Below, in pieces: positions 33,680 through 41,740 of a DNA stretch of 64,000 nt (positions are counted from its first letter, which is position 1; every line of letters begins with the position of its first letter). The translations under genes were made by a program, and so were the position numbers. The stretch covers positions 1 through 64,000 of the forward strand of contig NZ_QMEY01000018.1 of assembly GCF_003315795.1 (NCBI RefSeq), read 5' to 3'. The notes below the pieces were generated by a model, which saw only the letters and a list, made by a program, of their open reading frames with translations, made no database searches and had not been told where the DNA came from. This DNA comes from Spongiactinospora rosea. Its GTDB lineage: Bacteria > Actinomycetota > Actinomycetes > Streptosporangiales > Streptosporangiaceae.

Positions 33680-34429
33680 TCAGCCGGCCGCGAGGACCAC
33701 TCGTTGCAGCTCGCGCATCTCCCCGCTGGGCTCCAGCCCCAGCTCCCGGTGCAGGATGCGGCGCAGGCGCTGGTACACCTCCAGCGCCTCGTGCCGCCGC
33801 CCGGCCCGCGACAGGGTCTCCATGAGCTTGAGATGGAACCACTCGTCCAGCTCGTAGACGGTGGTCAGCTCCTTCAGCTCGCCGATCAGCTCCTGGTGCT
33901 GCCCCGAGCGCATCCGGGCCTCGATCTTCAGCTTGATCGCGTGCACCCGCAGCTCCTCCAGCCGGGTGCGGTAGATCGCCAGCCGGGGGCCGGTGACCAC
34001 GTCGGCCAGGGCCGGGCCGTGCCACAGCGCCAGCGCGCCGCACAGCGTCGCCGCCGCGCGCTCCGCGTCGCCCGCCCGCAACAGCTCGCGGGCCGCCCCG
34101 ACCTGCCGCTCGAACTCCACGGCGTCGAGTGAGCCCTCCGGGATGTCCAGCAGATAGCCGCCGTGCTTGGTGACGAGACTGGGCAGGCCCGATGGGCCCG
34201 CCGCCCGGGTGAACTGTTTTCGCAACTGGTAGACGTAGGTCTGCAAGGTCGTACGCGCGCTGGGCGGCGGACGGCCCTCCCACAGTTCCTCGGTCAGCAC
34301 GTCGGTCGGGATCACCTCGCCCGCCGCCGACAGCAGCAGCGCGAGCACGCTGCGCTGCTTGGCGGCGTTGGGGGTGACCCGCCGCAGGCCGTCGTGGACC
34401 TCCAGGGTGCCGAGCACCTGAAAACGCAT
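33680..34429 (-). CDS. SARP-family transcriptional activator 1
   Basis: This 249-residue protein has a winged-helix OmpR-like domain (residues about 1-95: FQVLGTLEVHDGLRRVTPNAAKQRSVLALLLSAAGEVIPTDVLTEELW...TTLQTYVYQLRKQF) and a bacterial transcriptional activation domain (about 100-249). It is a small SARP of the ActII-ORF4/DnrI type that activates biosynthetic operons. The ATG at 34429 has GGGAGGGG upstream; the longer frame is not family-like. It is divergent from the cyclase and shares a control region carrying TTCG repeats. Confidence 0.93.
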   Translation of the reverse strand: MRFQVLGTLEVHDGLRRVTPNAAKQRSVLALLLSAAGEVIPTDVLTEELWEGRPPPSARTTLQTYVYQLRKQFTRAAGPSGLPSLVTKHGGYLLDIPEGSLDAVEFERQVGAARELLRAGDAERAAATLCGALALWHGPALADVVTGPRLAIYRTRLEELRVHAIKLKIEARMRSGQHQELIGELKELTTVYELDEWFHLKLMETLSRAGRRHEALEVYQRLRRILHRELGLEPSGEMRELQRVVLAAG

Positions 34430-34531
34430 TCGCCCCTCCCGATCGCCGGCGGTCACGTGTCCCACCTGATGTTGTAGCGGTCGGCCCTGACGCCTCACTG
34501 TCGTCTTCCTTTCTTATGGGCTCGGCAGGAG

Positions 34532-34582
34532 TTCGGTGGCGCTTCGGTGGGCCGTTCGAAGCCCGCTCAAGTGCGGTTCGAG
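34532..34582. promoter_or_regulatory. Candidate SARP-binding array upstream of the cyclase operon
   Basis: TTCGGTGG occurs at 34532-34539 and 34543-34550 (11 bp apart), TTCGAAG at 34555 (12 bp further) and TTCGAGA at 34577 (22 bp further). The helical phasing matches SARP direct-repeat operators. It lies about 75-125 bp upstream of the cyclase start and about 100 bp from SARP 1. Confidence 0.55.
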
Positions 34583-34656
34583 AGCCACCGCGCAGACTCC
34601 TGAGCAGAGCGCTCATGCGCTCGCGGCCCTCGCCACCTACGGGAGAAATCACACGT

Positions 34657-34980
34657 ATGGAACGAATTCTGATCGTCGCCCGGATGCGGGAGCCCGCGGA
34701 GGCCGAGATCGCCCGGCTCTTCGGCGACTCCGACGGCAACACCCCGCTGCCCGAGCTGGGCGGTGCGGTGAGCCGCAGCCTGTTCTCCTTCCAGGGGCTC
34801 TACTTCCAGCTCATGGAGGTCGAAGGCTCGGCGAAGGAGACGATGGCGCAGATCCGCGAGCGGCCGGAGTTCCAGGAGCTGAGCCGCAACCTGACGCAGT
34901 ACATCGAGCCGTACGACCCCCAGAGCTGGCGGTCGCCGCGCGATGCCATGGCCACGGAGTTCTATCGGTGGGAGCGGTAA
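34657..34980 (+). CDS. TcmI-family polyketide cyclase
   Basis: This 107-residue dimeric alpha/beta-barrel-type cyclase shows the family pattern ILIVARMREPAEAEIARLFGDSDGNTPLPELGGAVSRSLFSFQGLYFQLMEVEG and the C-terminal SPRDAMATEFYRWE. TcmI-type enzymes fold and dehydrate the later rings of aromatic polyketides. It is followed after 5 bp by an O-methyltransferase. No type II PKS genes are in the window, so the substrate must be made elsewhere in the cluster or genome. Confidence 0.9.
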   Translation: MERILIVARMREPAEAEIARLFGDSDGNTPLPELGGAVSRSLFSFQGLYFQLMEVEGSAKETMAQIRERPEFQELSRNLTQYIEPYDPQSWRSPRDAMATEFYRWER

Positions 34981-34985
34981 CGGAC

Positions 34986-36008
34986 ATGAAGGACACCGCG
35001 GTGACCCGCGAGTCGCTGTTCGGCATGATGCAGGCGTACAAGATGACCAGCCTGCTGCGGACCGGCGTGTCGATGGGCGTGTTCGACGCCCTGGCCGGCG
35101 GCCCGGCGACGGCCGAGGCGGTCGCCGACCGGCTCGGCTGCGCCCCGCGCGGCATGCGCATCCTGCTCAACGCCCTGGTCGCGGTGGGCCTGGCCGAAGA
35201 GCGCGACGGCAACTACACGCTCCCGCCCGGGGTCGCCGACCTGCTGGTCGCGGGCGGTCCCGGCTATCTGGGCGACATGGTCAAGGTGATGTCCAGCGAC
35301 TGGGAGTGGGACGCGCTGAAGCGGCTGGACGACGCCGTACGCCGGGGCGGCACGGTCCTTGAGGTGCACGCCGAGACCCCCGGCTACCAGTACTGGGAGG
35401 ACTTCGCGGCCTACGCGGTGGCGGTGGCCCGGCCCACCGCGGGCGTGGTCGCCGACGCGCTGAAGTCGTGGGCGAGCGGGCGGGAGTCCATCGACGTGCT
35501 CGACGTGGCCTGCGGCCACGGCCTGTACGGCCTGACGCTGGCCCAGCGCAACCCGCAGGCCAACGTGTGGGCGCTGGACTGGCCCAACGTGCTCACCCAG
35601 GTGGAGACGCACGCCGGCCAGCTGGGCGTGCGCGACCGGCTGCACCAGGTGCCCGGCGACATGTTCCAGGTGCCGCTCGGCGGCCCGTACGACGCCATCC
35701 TGGTCACCAACGTGCTGCACCACTTCTCCGAGCAGCGGGCGGGCGAACTGCTGGCCCGGCTGGCGCCCGCGCTGAAGCCGGACGGCAAGATCGTGCTGGT
35801 CGGCTTCACGCTCGGCGACGAGAACCCGGCCGACGACCCGGCCCCGCATCTGTTCTCGATCCTGATGCTCGCGTGGACCTACGAGGGGGAGGTCCACTCG
35901 ATCGCGGCGTACGACCGGATGCTCACCGCCGCCGGCTTCACCACGGGCCGCCGCCACGATGTGCCCGGCCTGGCCTTTCGCGTGCTGGTGGCCGACAAGG
36001 CCGGCTGA
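34986..36008 (+). CDS. SAM-dependent O-methyltransferase (small-molecule type)
   Basis: This 340-residue enzyme of the plant-COMT/TcmN-DmpM type has an N-terminal dimerisation winged helix (residues about 10-100), the SAM-binding motif VLDVACGHGLYG near residue 170, and WALDWPNVL as the acidic loop. NVLHHFSEQRAGELLARLAPALKPDGKIVLVGF is the late Rossmann part. It would methylate a phenolic hydroxyl of the polyketide. It is co-transcribed with the cyclase and converges on SARP 2. Confidence 0.92.
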   Translation: MKDTAVTRESLFGMMQAYKMTSLLRTGVSMGVFDALAGGPATAEAVADRLGCAPRGMRILLNALVAVGLAEERDGNYTLPPGVADLLVAGGPGYLGDMVKVMSSDWEWDALKRLDDAVRRGGTVLEVHAETPGYQYWEDFAAYAVAVARPTAGVVADALKSWASGRESIDVLDVACGHGLYGLTLAQRNPQANVWALDWPNVLTQVETHAGQLGVRDRLHQVPGDMFQVPLGGPYDAILVTNVLHHFSEQRAGELLARLAPALKPDGKIVLVGFTLGDENPADDPAPHLFSILMLAWTYEGEVHSIAAYDRMLTAAGFTTGRRHDVPGLAFRVLVADKAG

Positions 36009-36032
36009 TCGCCGATGCGCGGGGGAGGGAGG

Positions 36033-36845
36033 TCACAGGGCGCGGCGGGCCAGGCTACGGTGCCAGCCGCGCTCGGTGGCCAGCGCCGGGTCGCGGGTCA
36101 GCACGGCCTGGTGCAGGCCGTACAGCTCGTCGCCGACGTCCAGGCCGTACTCCTGGCGCAGCACCGCCGACAGCGAGTCATAGACCTTCAGCGCCTCGAC
36201 CTGCTGCCCGCACCGGAACAGCGCGATCATGAGCTGCCCGCACAGCCGCTCGCGCAGCGGATGCCTGACCACCAGCCGGCGCAGCGTCGCCACGATCTCG
36301 GCGTGGTTGCCCAGCGTCAGCTCCACGTCGAACCGCCGGTGCAGCGCCCGGAACCACTCCTCGGTGAGCTGTGGCACCTCGTCGCGGACCAGCGAGTCGG
36401 AGGCGATGTCGGCGAGCGCCGGGCCCCGCCACAGCCCCAGCGCCTCGCGCAGCAGCCGGGCCTCCCCGGCCAGGTCGCCCACGGTCTCGGCGCGGGACGC
36501 CTGGTCGAGGAGGTCGCGGTACCGCAGCAGGTCGAGGTCGTCGGCGGCCACCTCGATGAAGTAGCCGCCCGGACTGGTGTGGATGCTCTGACAGGCGCCG
36601 TGGCCGTCGCCGAGCACCCGGCGCAGCCGCGCCAGGTGCGTCTGCAGCGACGCCCGCGCGTCGCGCGGGAAGCGGTTGTGCCACAGTCGCTCCATCAGGT
36701 CGTCCGCCATGACCACCCGGTTGGCGGACAGGAGAAGCGCGGCCAGGATGACCCGTTGTTTGGCGGCGTTGACGACGATCGCCTGGCCGCCGCGCCGGAC
36801 ATCGAGTGGTCCCAGGATCGCGAACTGTAGTGAGGCATGCCGCAT
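36033..36845 (-). CDS. SARP-family transcriptional activator 2
   Basis: This 270-residue protein has an OmpR-like DNA-binding domain at about 5-95 (FAILGPLDVRRGGQAIVVNAAKQRVILAALLLSANRVVMADDLMERLW) and a BTAD domain at about 100-255. It is distinct from SARP 1 but the same architecture. Its start lies 36 bp downstream of the geosmin synthase stop, in the same direction, so some transcription could read in from geoA. It is likely a regulator of the polyketide tailoring block. Confidence 0.93.
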   Translation of the reverse strand: MRHASLQFAILGPLDVRRGGQAIVVNAAKQRVILAALLLSANRVVMADDLMERLWHNRFPRDARASLQTHLARLRRVLGDGHGACQSIHTSPGGYFIEVAADDLDLLRYRDLLDQASRAETVGDLAGEARLLREALGLWRGPALADIASDSLVRDEVPQLTEEWFRALHRRFDVELTLGNHAEIVATLRRLVVRHPLRERLCGQLMIALFRCGQQVEALKVYDSLSAVLRQEYGLDVGDELYGLHQAVLTRDPALATERGWHRSLARRAL

Positions 36846-36881
36846 GCGTGACCCCCCGGGCTTCTCTGTGTAGTCAAGAGA

Positions 36882-39161
36882 TTACATAAGGTCAACATCC
36901 TTTGACCAGGGGCGGCTCGCGACTCGCAGCGCGGATGTGCCGAGGCCCGAGGGCAGCAGCGCGAACTCCGCGTGCGGATCGGCGGACCGGTACCTGCGCC
37001 GCAGCTCAGGTTCGCCGTAGCGCTCGCACTCCTGGTGCCAGGCGAGGATGCCGGACATCCAGTCCTTCAGGGCGTCGGCCTCGCGCAGCAGCGCCGCGCG
37101 CACCTGCTCGTCCAGCTTCAGCGTCTCGAACATGGCCGGCAGATCGACCGACGCGATGTGCTCGAACTGCCGCATCCGCGCCTCCATCAGGTCGGCCACC
37201 ACGTCGCGGGCCTTCAGCCGGTCGGTGTCGAGGAAGTGCTCGACGACCACCACGATGTTGTGCAGCTCACCTTCGAACTCGACGTCCTTCTGATAGGAGA
37301 ACAGGTCGTTGGTGAAGCACGCGTAGTCGCTCGCGGCGGTCTCCAGCTCGCGCAGCACCCGGTGCCGGTACAGCTCCTCGGGCACCAGGTGGGCGTGCGG
37401 CAGCCGGGCCAGGGCGATGGTGAGGTCGGAGCCGAACGTCCTGCGGCGCATCTCGACGTAGTCGATCGGGTCGGGGATGCGGTTCTGGGCCTGGTTGCCC
37501 AGCTCCCACAGCCAGCTCTCCAGCATCACCTCGATGGTCTTGCGGAACCGGACGCGGGCCGCGTCGCTCAGGCGCTCCGCCGTACGCCGCCACAGGTCGT
37601 CGATCCCGCGCTCCAGCGGGTGCTCGGCGGCCACCGTCACCGGGGCGTCGAGGTCCAGCGGCATGAGCGCGAGCAGCCGCTCGTTGGTGAGCCGGGCCGT
37701 GGCCAGGTCGCGGCGCGCGCCGAAGACCAGCGGGTAGTAGTCGTCGGCGTAGGTGCCCCACGACAGCCACTCCGAGGAGATGAACAACTGCTCGGCGTCG
37801 GCGTCGGCGTGGATGTTGGCGGCGCAGTACGGGAAGTCGTACCCGACGAACTCCCGCTCGGTCCACAGCGCGCCGCGCTCGACCCCCGGCAGCGACTCGA
37901 ACATGCCCATCCGGCGGGCCCAGGCCACCGCGTGCTCGCGCGCGGCCGGAAGGTGCGGGCTGGTGCGGACCGGGAACGGCATGTAGAGGTCGGGCACCGG
38001 CAGGTGGCCGACCGGCAGGAACGGCTTGAACGAGTACTGGCGCATCCGCTGGCGAAAGCCCGGCCGGTCGGGCGTGGGCAGCAGCCAGGTGGCCGCCGAG
38101 GAGCCGAGCGCCGGGAACCCGAACGCCGGCGCGCCCACCGCGGGCCCGTCGCCGGTGGCCAGCTCGTCGTTCATGTATCGGCTGGACCTGGCGTGCCACT
38201 CGTGCCCGCCGGACTGCCAGTCCTGCAGGCCCTTGACGTAGGCGGCCACCGCGACCTGCTCGTGCGCCGGGCAGGCCCGGTCGGCGAGCAGCGCCGGGAC
38301 CTCGGTCAGCGCGGTGTTCTCGAACTGCTGGAGCCGGGAGGTCAACTGGTCGTTGACCAGCTCGGCGGCCTCCTGCGTGGAGCAGCCGAAGAACCGCTCG
38401 AAGACCAGCACCGCGTTGGCGTTCTCGCCCTCCTCGCGGACCTCGCGCTCATAGGAGAACAGGTCGTTGCGCAGGTGGACGGCGTCGGCGAAGGTGTCTG
38501 CCAGCACCTCCATCGGCCGCGTCGCGGCCAGCCGGTCGGGCACCTCGGCCCGCACCGCGTACTCCACGAGGTTGGCCGACCAGGGCGCCCCGCCCACCCG
38601 GCGGCGCATCTGGACGTACTCGATCGGGTTGGCGATCCGCCCCCTGTTGATGTTGTCGAGCTCCCACATCGACTCCACCATCAGGTTGTGCGTGCTGGTG
38701 ATGAACCGCCGCCGCCAGCCGTCCGACATCGCGGGCACCGTGCGCGCCCACAGGTCGGCCAGCCCGGCCTCGCACGGGTTGGTCGGCTCCGGCGGGGTCT
38801 CGCCGTCCATCGTCATGAAGCGTTCCAGCCGGTCCAAGTACGCCTGCGCGCCCTCGGTGTCGCCCGTGTGCTTGTAATGGGCGAGGAAATGGTCGTCGAA
38901 GAAGAAGACCCAGACGTACCAGTCGGTGATCAGGTCGAGCGCCGGGCCGTCGCAATCGGGGTGGGTGTAGGCGCACATCAACGGGTAGTCCATCCGGTCG
39001 AGCTCGGGCTCGTCCCAGATGACACCTCCGCCGGGTTTGGGCGAGTCGAGCATGCCCATCTCCCTGGCCCACGCCGTACTGTGCGCACGCGTGCGCTCCA
39101 GGTGGGGGTTGAGCCGCGCCGGGTGCGGCACGTAAAAGCCGGGCAACGTGAAGGCGTGCAT
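36882..39161 (-). CDS. geoA: Geosmin synthase (germacradienol/geosmin bifunctional terpene cyclase)
   Basis: This 759-residue bifunctional enzyme converts farnesyl diphosphate to germacradienol (N-terminal domain) and then to geosmin (C-terminal domain). N-domain metal motifs are DDHFLAHYK at residue 89 and NDLFSYEREVREE; C-domain motifs are DDYYP and NDLFSYQKDVE. The DDHFLE motif of the S. coelicolor enzyme reads DDHFLA here. Length is slightly above the about 726 residues known for that enzyme. The ATG at 39161 has GAGAGG upstream and matches the family N-terminus MHAFTLPGFYVPHPARL. Cytosolic, Mg2+-dependent. Confidence 0.96.
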   Translation of the reverse strand: MHAFTLPGFYVPHPARLNPHLERTRAHSTAWAREMGMLDSPKPGGGVIWDEPELDRMDYPLMCAYTHPDCDGPALDLITDWYVWVFFFDDHFLAHYKHTGDTEGAQAYLDRLERFMTMDGETPPEPTNPCEAGLADLWARTVPAMSDGWRRRFITSTHNLMVESMWELDNINRGRIANPIEYVQMRRRVGGAPWSANLVEYAVRAEVPDRLAATRPMEVLADTFADAVHLRNDLFSYEREVREEGENANAVLVFERFFGCSTQEAAELVNDQLTSRLQQFENTALTEVPALLADRACPAHEQVAVAAYVKGLQDWQSGGHEWHARSSRYMNDELATGDGPAVGAPAFGFPALGSSAATWLLPTPDRPGFRQRMRQYSFKPFLPVGHLPVPDLYMPFPVRTSPHLPAAREHAVAWARRMGMFESLPGVERGALWTEREFVGYDFPYCAANIHADADAEQLFISSEWLSWGTYADDYYPLVFGARRDLATARLTNERLLALMPLDLDAPVTVAAEHPLERGIDDLWRRTAERLSDAARVRFRKTIEVMLESWLWELGNQAQNRIPDPIDYVEMRRRTFGSDLTIALARLPHAHLVPEELYRHRVLRELETAASDYACFTNDLFSYQKDVEFEGELHNIVVVVEHFLDTDRLKARDVVADLMEARMRQFEHIASVDLPAMFETLKLDEQVRAALLREADALKDWMSGILAWHQECERYGEPELRRRYRSADPHAEFALLPSGLGTSALRVASRPWSKDVDLM

Positions 39162-39252
39162 GGGCTGCCTCTCATGGTGGCCAACGTACGGTAATGAGCG
39201 TGGCACTTTGCGTGGCGTCCCGCAAGGCGGTAAGGCACCGAAGATCTTGAAG

Positions 39253-39270
39253 TGAGTATGGGGTTACTCA
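39253..39270. promoter_or_regulatory. Perfect palindrome upstream of geoA
   Basis: TGAGTA, 6 bp, TACTCA. It lies between geoA and the divergent small gene, 92 bp from the geoA start. The half-site/spacer layout resembles CRP- or GntR-type sites. Regulator not identified. Confidence 0.45.
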
Positions 39271-39335
39271 TGCGCGTGGGACGGCCGCTGACAAGACTGG
39301 CGATCAGGGTTGCAGGCCGTCAAGAGGGGATCACG

Positions 39336-39734
39336 ATGCCAAACGGGCTGAGCCCGGCCGCGTTCATCCTGCCCGACGTCGGCGTGGACCGTGACCCCCG
39401 GGTACGGGCCGACTTCGAGTTCCGGTCCGGCGGCGTGCGCGTCGGCTGGTACAAGTTCATCAGCTACGACATCGACAAGATCCAGTCCACCCGGCTCTGG
39501 CTCGACCACCTGGTCGTGACGATCATCAAGGGCCCCGAGGCGATGAAGGAAATCCCCGCCCACGAGACCGACGCCGTGCTCCGGACCCACGCCGCCTCGG
39601 CCGACAACTGGGCCGCCCGCTCCCGCCGCCTCCAGTTGCTGCTGGGCGGCACGCTGACCGCCGAATGGGACGTCGAGTTCCCGGTGGCCCTCTATCCCTT
39701 CCGGCTCGACGGCACATGGACGCTCGCGGGGTAG
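39336..39734 (+). CDS. Hypothetical protein
   Basis: This 132-residue soluble protein has no recognised family. The ATG at 39336 has GAGGGG at 6 nt and is preferred over upstream starts. Features: DYGVDRDPRV-like N-terminus (PDVGVDRDPRVRADFEFRSGG), a WYKFISYDIDKIQSTRLWLDHLVVTII stretch, and a C-terminal hydrophobic half. It is divergent from geoA and 24 bp upstream of the next gene. Confidence 0.55.
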   Translation: MPNGLSPAAFILPDVGVDRDPRVRADFEFRSGGVRVGWYKFISYDIDKIQSTRLWLDHLVVTIIKGPEAMKEIPAHETDAVLRTHAASADNWAARSRRLQLLLGGTLTAEWDVEFPVALYPFRLDGTWTLAG

Positions 39735-39758
39735 TGATTGGTGCCACACTAGGGTGCC

Positions 39759-41627
39759 GTGAGGACCTTCTATGAGCCTGATGAGGACGAGGAGTTCGAG
39801 GCGGCCAAAGACCTCATCGTCCGCAGGTGCGCCGCCTGGGCGGCCGAGCGCGGTTCGCGGGCCGATGAGGCGGTGCTCGCCGCGGCTCTGGACTCGCGGC
39901 ACGTGAGCGTGGACGGGCGGCTCGCGTACTGGGGGCGCGACCAGGTCCGCCGGTTCCTCTGCGAGTACGTCCCGCGCCACATCATCGCCGACCAGGACGT
40001 CCTGGAACGCGCCCCGGAGAGCCTGCTGACCCTGCTGCGGCACCTGGCGGACACCGGGCTGCTCGACCCGCGCGGCCTCGACCCGGACGCCCTTCCGGCC
40101 GCGATCTCCGAGGCCGCCGCGGACTATCCGGACATCGTCGCCGATCCGCGGCGGCAGTCGCTCGCGAAGTACTGGACCCTGCTGGCCCTGGACCACGGCG
40201 TCGACCTTGAGGACCAGGACGCCCTGGACCGCTTCCAGCAGGACATCGACGCCGGCCGCGTGCCCTGCGACCACGAACTGCTCGACGAGCTGGCCATTGC
40301 CCAGTTCCTGGGCGAGGATCAGGAGGACGGACGGGCGTTCGCCCAGCCGCCGGTGGCCCTCCCGCCCCCGGCCGAGGTGGCCGAGGCCGCGGCCCGCAGC
40401 GAGACCGTCCGCCGGCTCACCCTGCTGTACGAATGGGCCGATGACCAGCCGCTCACCGCCAAGGGCCGGCTGCGCGCGGCCGACGCCCGCGAGCTGGCCG
40501 CGCTGCTCGGCGTCGAGTCCCCCCAGATGCTGCTCGCCTGGGCACGGACGGCCGGCCTGGTCCGCGTGGTCAAGGGCCGCCTGCGGCGCATCGCCAAGGC
40601 CGCGCCCCTCGTACGCGACCCCGAGGCGCTGTGGCGACGCGCCTTCGAGCGGTTCTTCGAACTGGGGGCGGAGATCGGCACGGGCGACTCCATCCTGTCC
40701 GAGTGGTTCGACGAGATCATCCCCGACGTCCTCAACACCCTGTACGGCATGCCGTCCCCCCTCCCGGTGGCCCGGCTGCAGGAGACGGTGTGGCTGGCCT
40801 GCCAGGAGAAGTACCTGGTCGAGGACGACGAGCACTGGCGCGCGGGGGTGGACGCCGACCTGGATGCCGCCTTCGCGGCCCTCGCCACGCTCGGCGCCGT
40901 CGAACTCACCCACGGCATCGCCGACGCCCTCTACTCCAGCGACCTGCGCCCCTCCGACGATGGGGACGAACCACCGCCGCTGCCCCCCGAAGTGTGCGAA
41001 CGCCTCCTCGTCGTACTCGCCGAGCCCGGCCCCCTGGTCCACCTGACCCCCCTCGGCACGAGCGCGACCCGCGCCCGCATGCTGGCCGACGGCCGCGACG
41101 TCCCCCTGCTCGGCGAACTCGCCGGCGCGCCCCCCGCCGGCCTGCTCGGCGTACTCGCCCAGCACTACCCGGAGGAGGAGGCCGCCATCGAACTGGCGGG
41201 CTGGCTGTCGGCCCACGACGGCGACACCGAGCCCCTGCTCCAGGCCGTACGCGACTGCCCCTACCGCACCCGCGCCTCCGCCATGCTCGCCGTCCTGGCC
41301 GGAGCCCACCCCGACGGCCCCGCCCTCCTGACCCGCCTGCGCCACGACCGCGTCATCGGCCCCATCGCCATGACGGCCCTCGTCGAGGAAGGCCGCCTCT
41401 CCCACGACGACCTCACCGCCGACGACCAACTCGCCATGCTCACTGAGGCCATGCTCGCCCTCCTCGAAATGGGCGGCCCCGAGGCCGTCCACGACCAACT
41501 CGCCACCCTCCCCACCCCCGCCGCCCACGAACTCGTCCAAGCCGTCGCCACCTCCCCCCACCCCGCCCCCACCGCCCTCACCGACTTCCACACCCTCATC
41601 GCCACCCCCCTCCTACGCCCCCATTGA
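39759..41627 (+). CDS. Conserved hypothetical protein (622 residues)
   Basis: This large, acidic, helical, cytosolic protein has no motif I can name. The N-terminal third (DEEFEAAKDLIVRRCAAWAAERG...LAYWGRDQVRRFLCEYVPR) and central part (ETVRRLTLLYEWADDQPLTAKGRLRAADARELAALLG) are regular helices, the latter reminiscent of a winged-helix 'start filter' in other actinomycete unknowns. The C-terminal 150 residues have HEAT-like alternation. The GTG start is not strongly supported. Codon use is typical of the host chromosome; the composition changes sharply right after it, so it marks the left border of the defence island. Confidence 0.75.
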   Translation: MRTFYEPDEDEEFEAAKDLIVRRCAAWAAERGSRADEAVLAAALDSRHVSVDGRLAYWGRDQVRRFLCEYVPRHIIADQDVLERAPESLLTLLRHLADTGLLDPRGLDPDALPAAISEAAADYPDIVADPRRQSLAKYWTLLALDHGVDLEDQDALDRFQQDIDAGRVPCDHELLDELAIAQFLGEDQEDGRAFAQPPVALPPPAEVAEAAARSETVRRLTLLYEWADDQPLTAKGRLRAADARELAALLGVESPQMLLAWARTAGLVRVVKGRLRRIAKAAPLVRDPEALWRRAFERFFELGAEIGTGDSILSEWFDEIIPDVLNTLYGMPSPLPVARLQETVWLACQEKYLVEDDEHWRAGVDADLDAAFAALATLGAVELTHGIADALYSSDLRPSDDGDEPPPLPPEVCERLLVVLAEPGPLVHLTPLGTSATRARMLADGRDVPLLGELAGAPPAGLLGVLAQHYPEEEAAIELAGWLSAHDGDTEPLLQAVRDCPYRTRASAMLAVLAGAHPDGPALLTRLRHDRVIGPIAMTALVEEGRLSHDDLTADDQLAMLTEAMLALLEMGGPEAVHDQLATLPTPAAHELVQAVATSPHPAPTALTDFHTLIATPLLRPH

Positions 41628-41740
41628 CCCACTCCGCCCAAAGAAGCTCCCCCCGCCTCAACCACAGCCCACACCCTCTCTGCACCCACAACCTCCTCAG
41701 CGCTGAACTCATCGCCTCCGGGAGTCTGGAGAATCGCTAC

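Noticed and set aside
36882..39161. 2-methylisoborneol or pentalenene synthase
   Set aside because: Two full terpene cyclase domains with DDHFL and DDYYP motifs identify the bifunctional geosmin enzyme.
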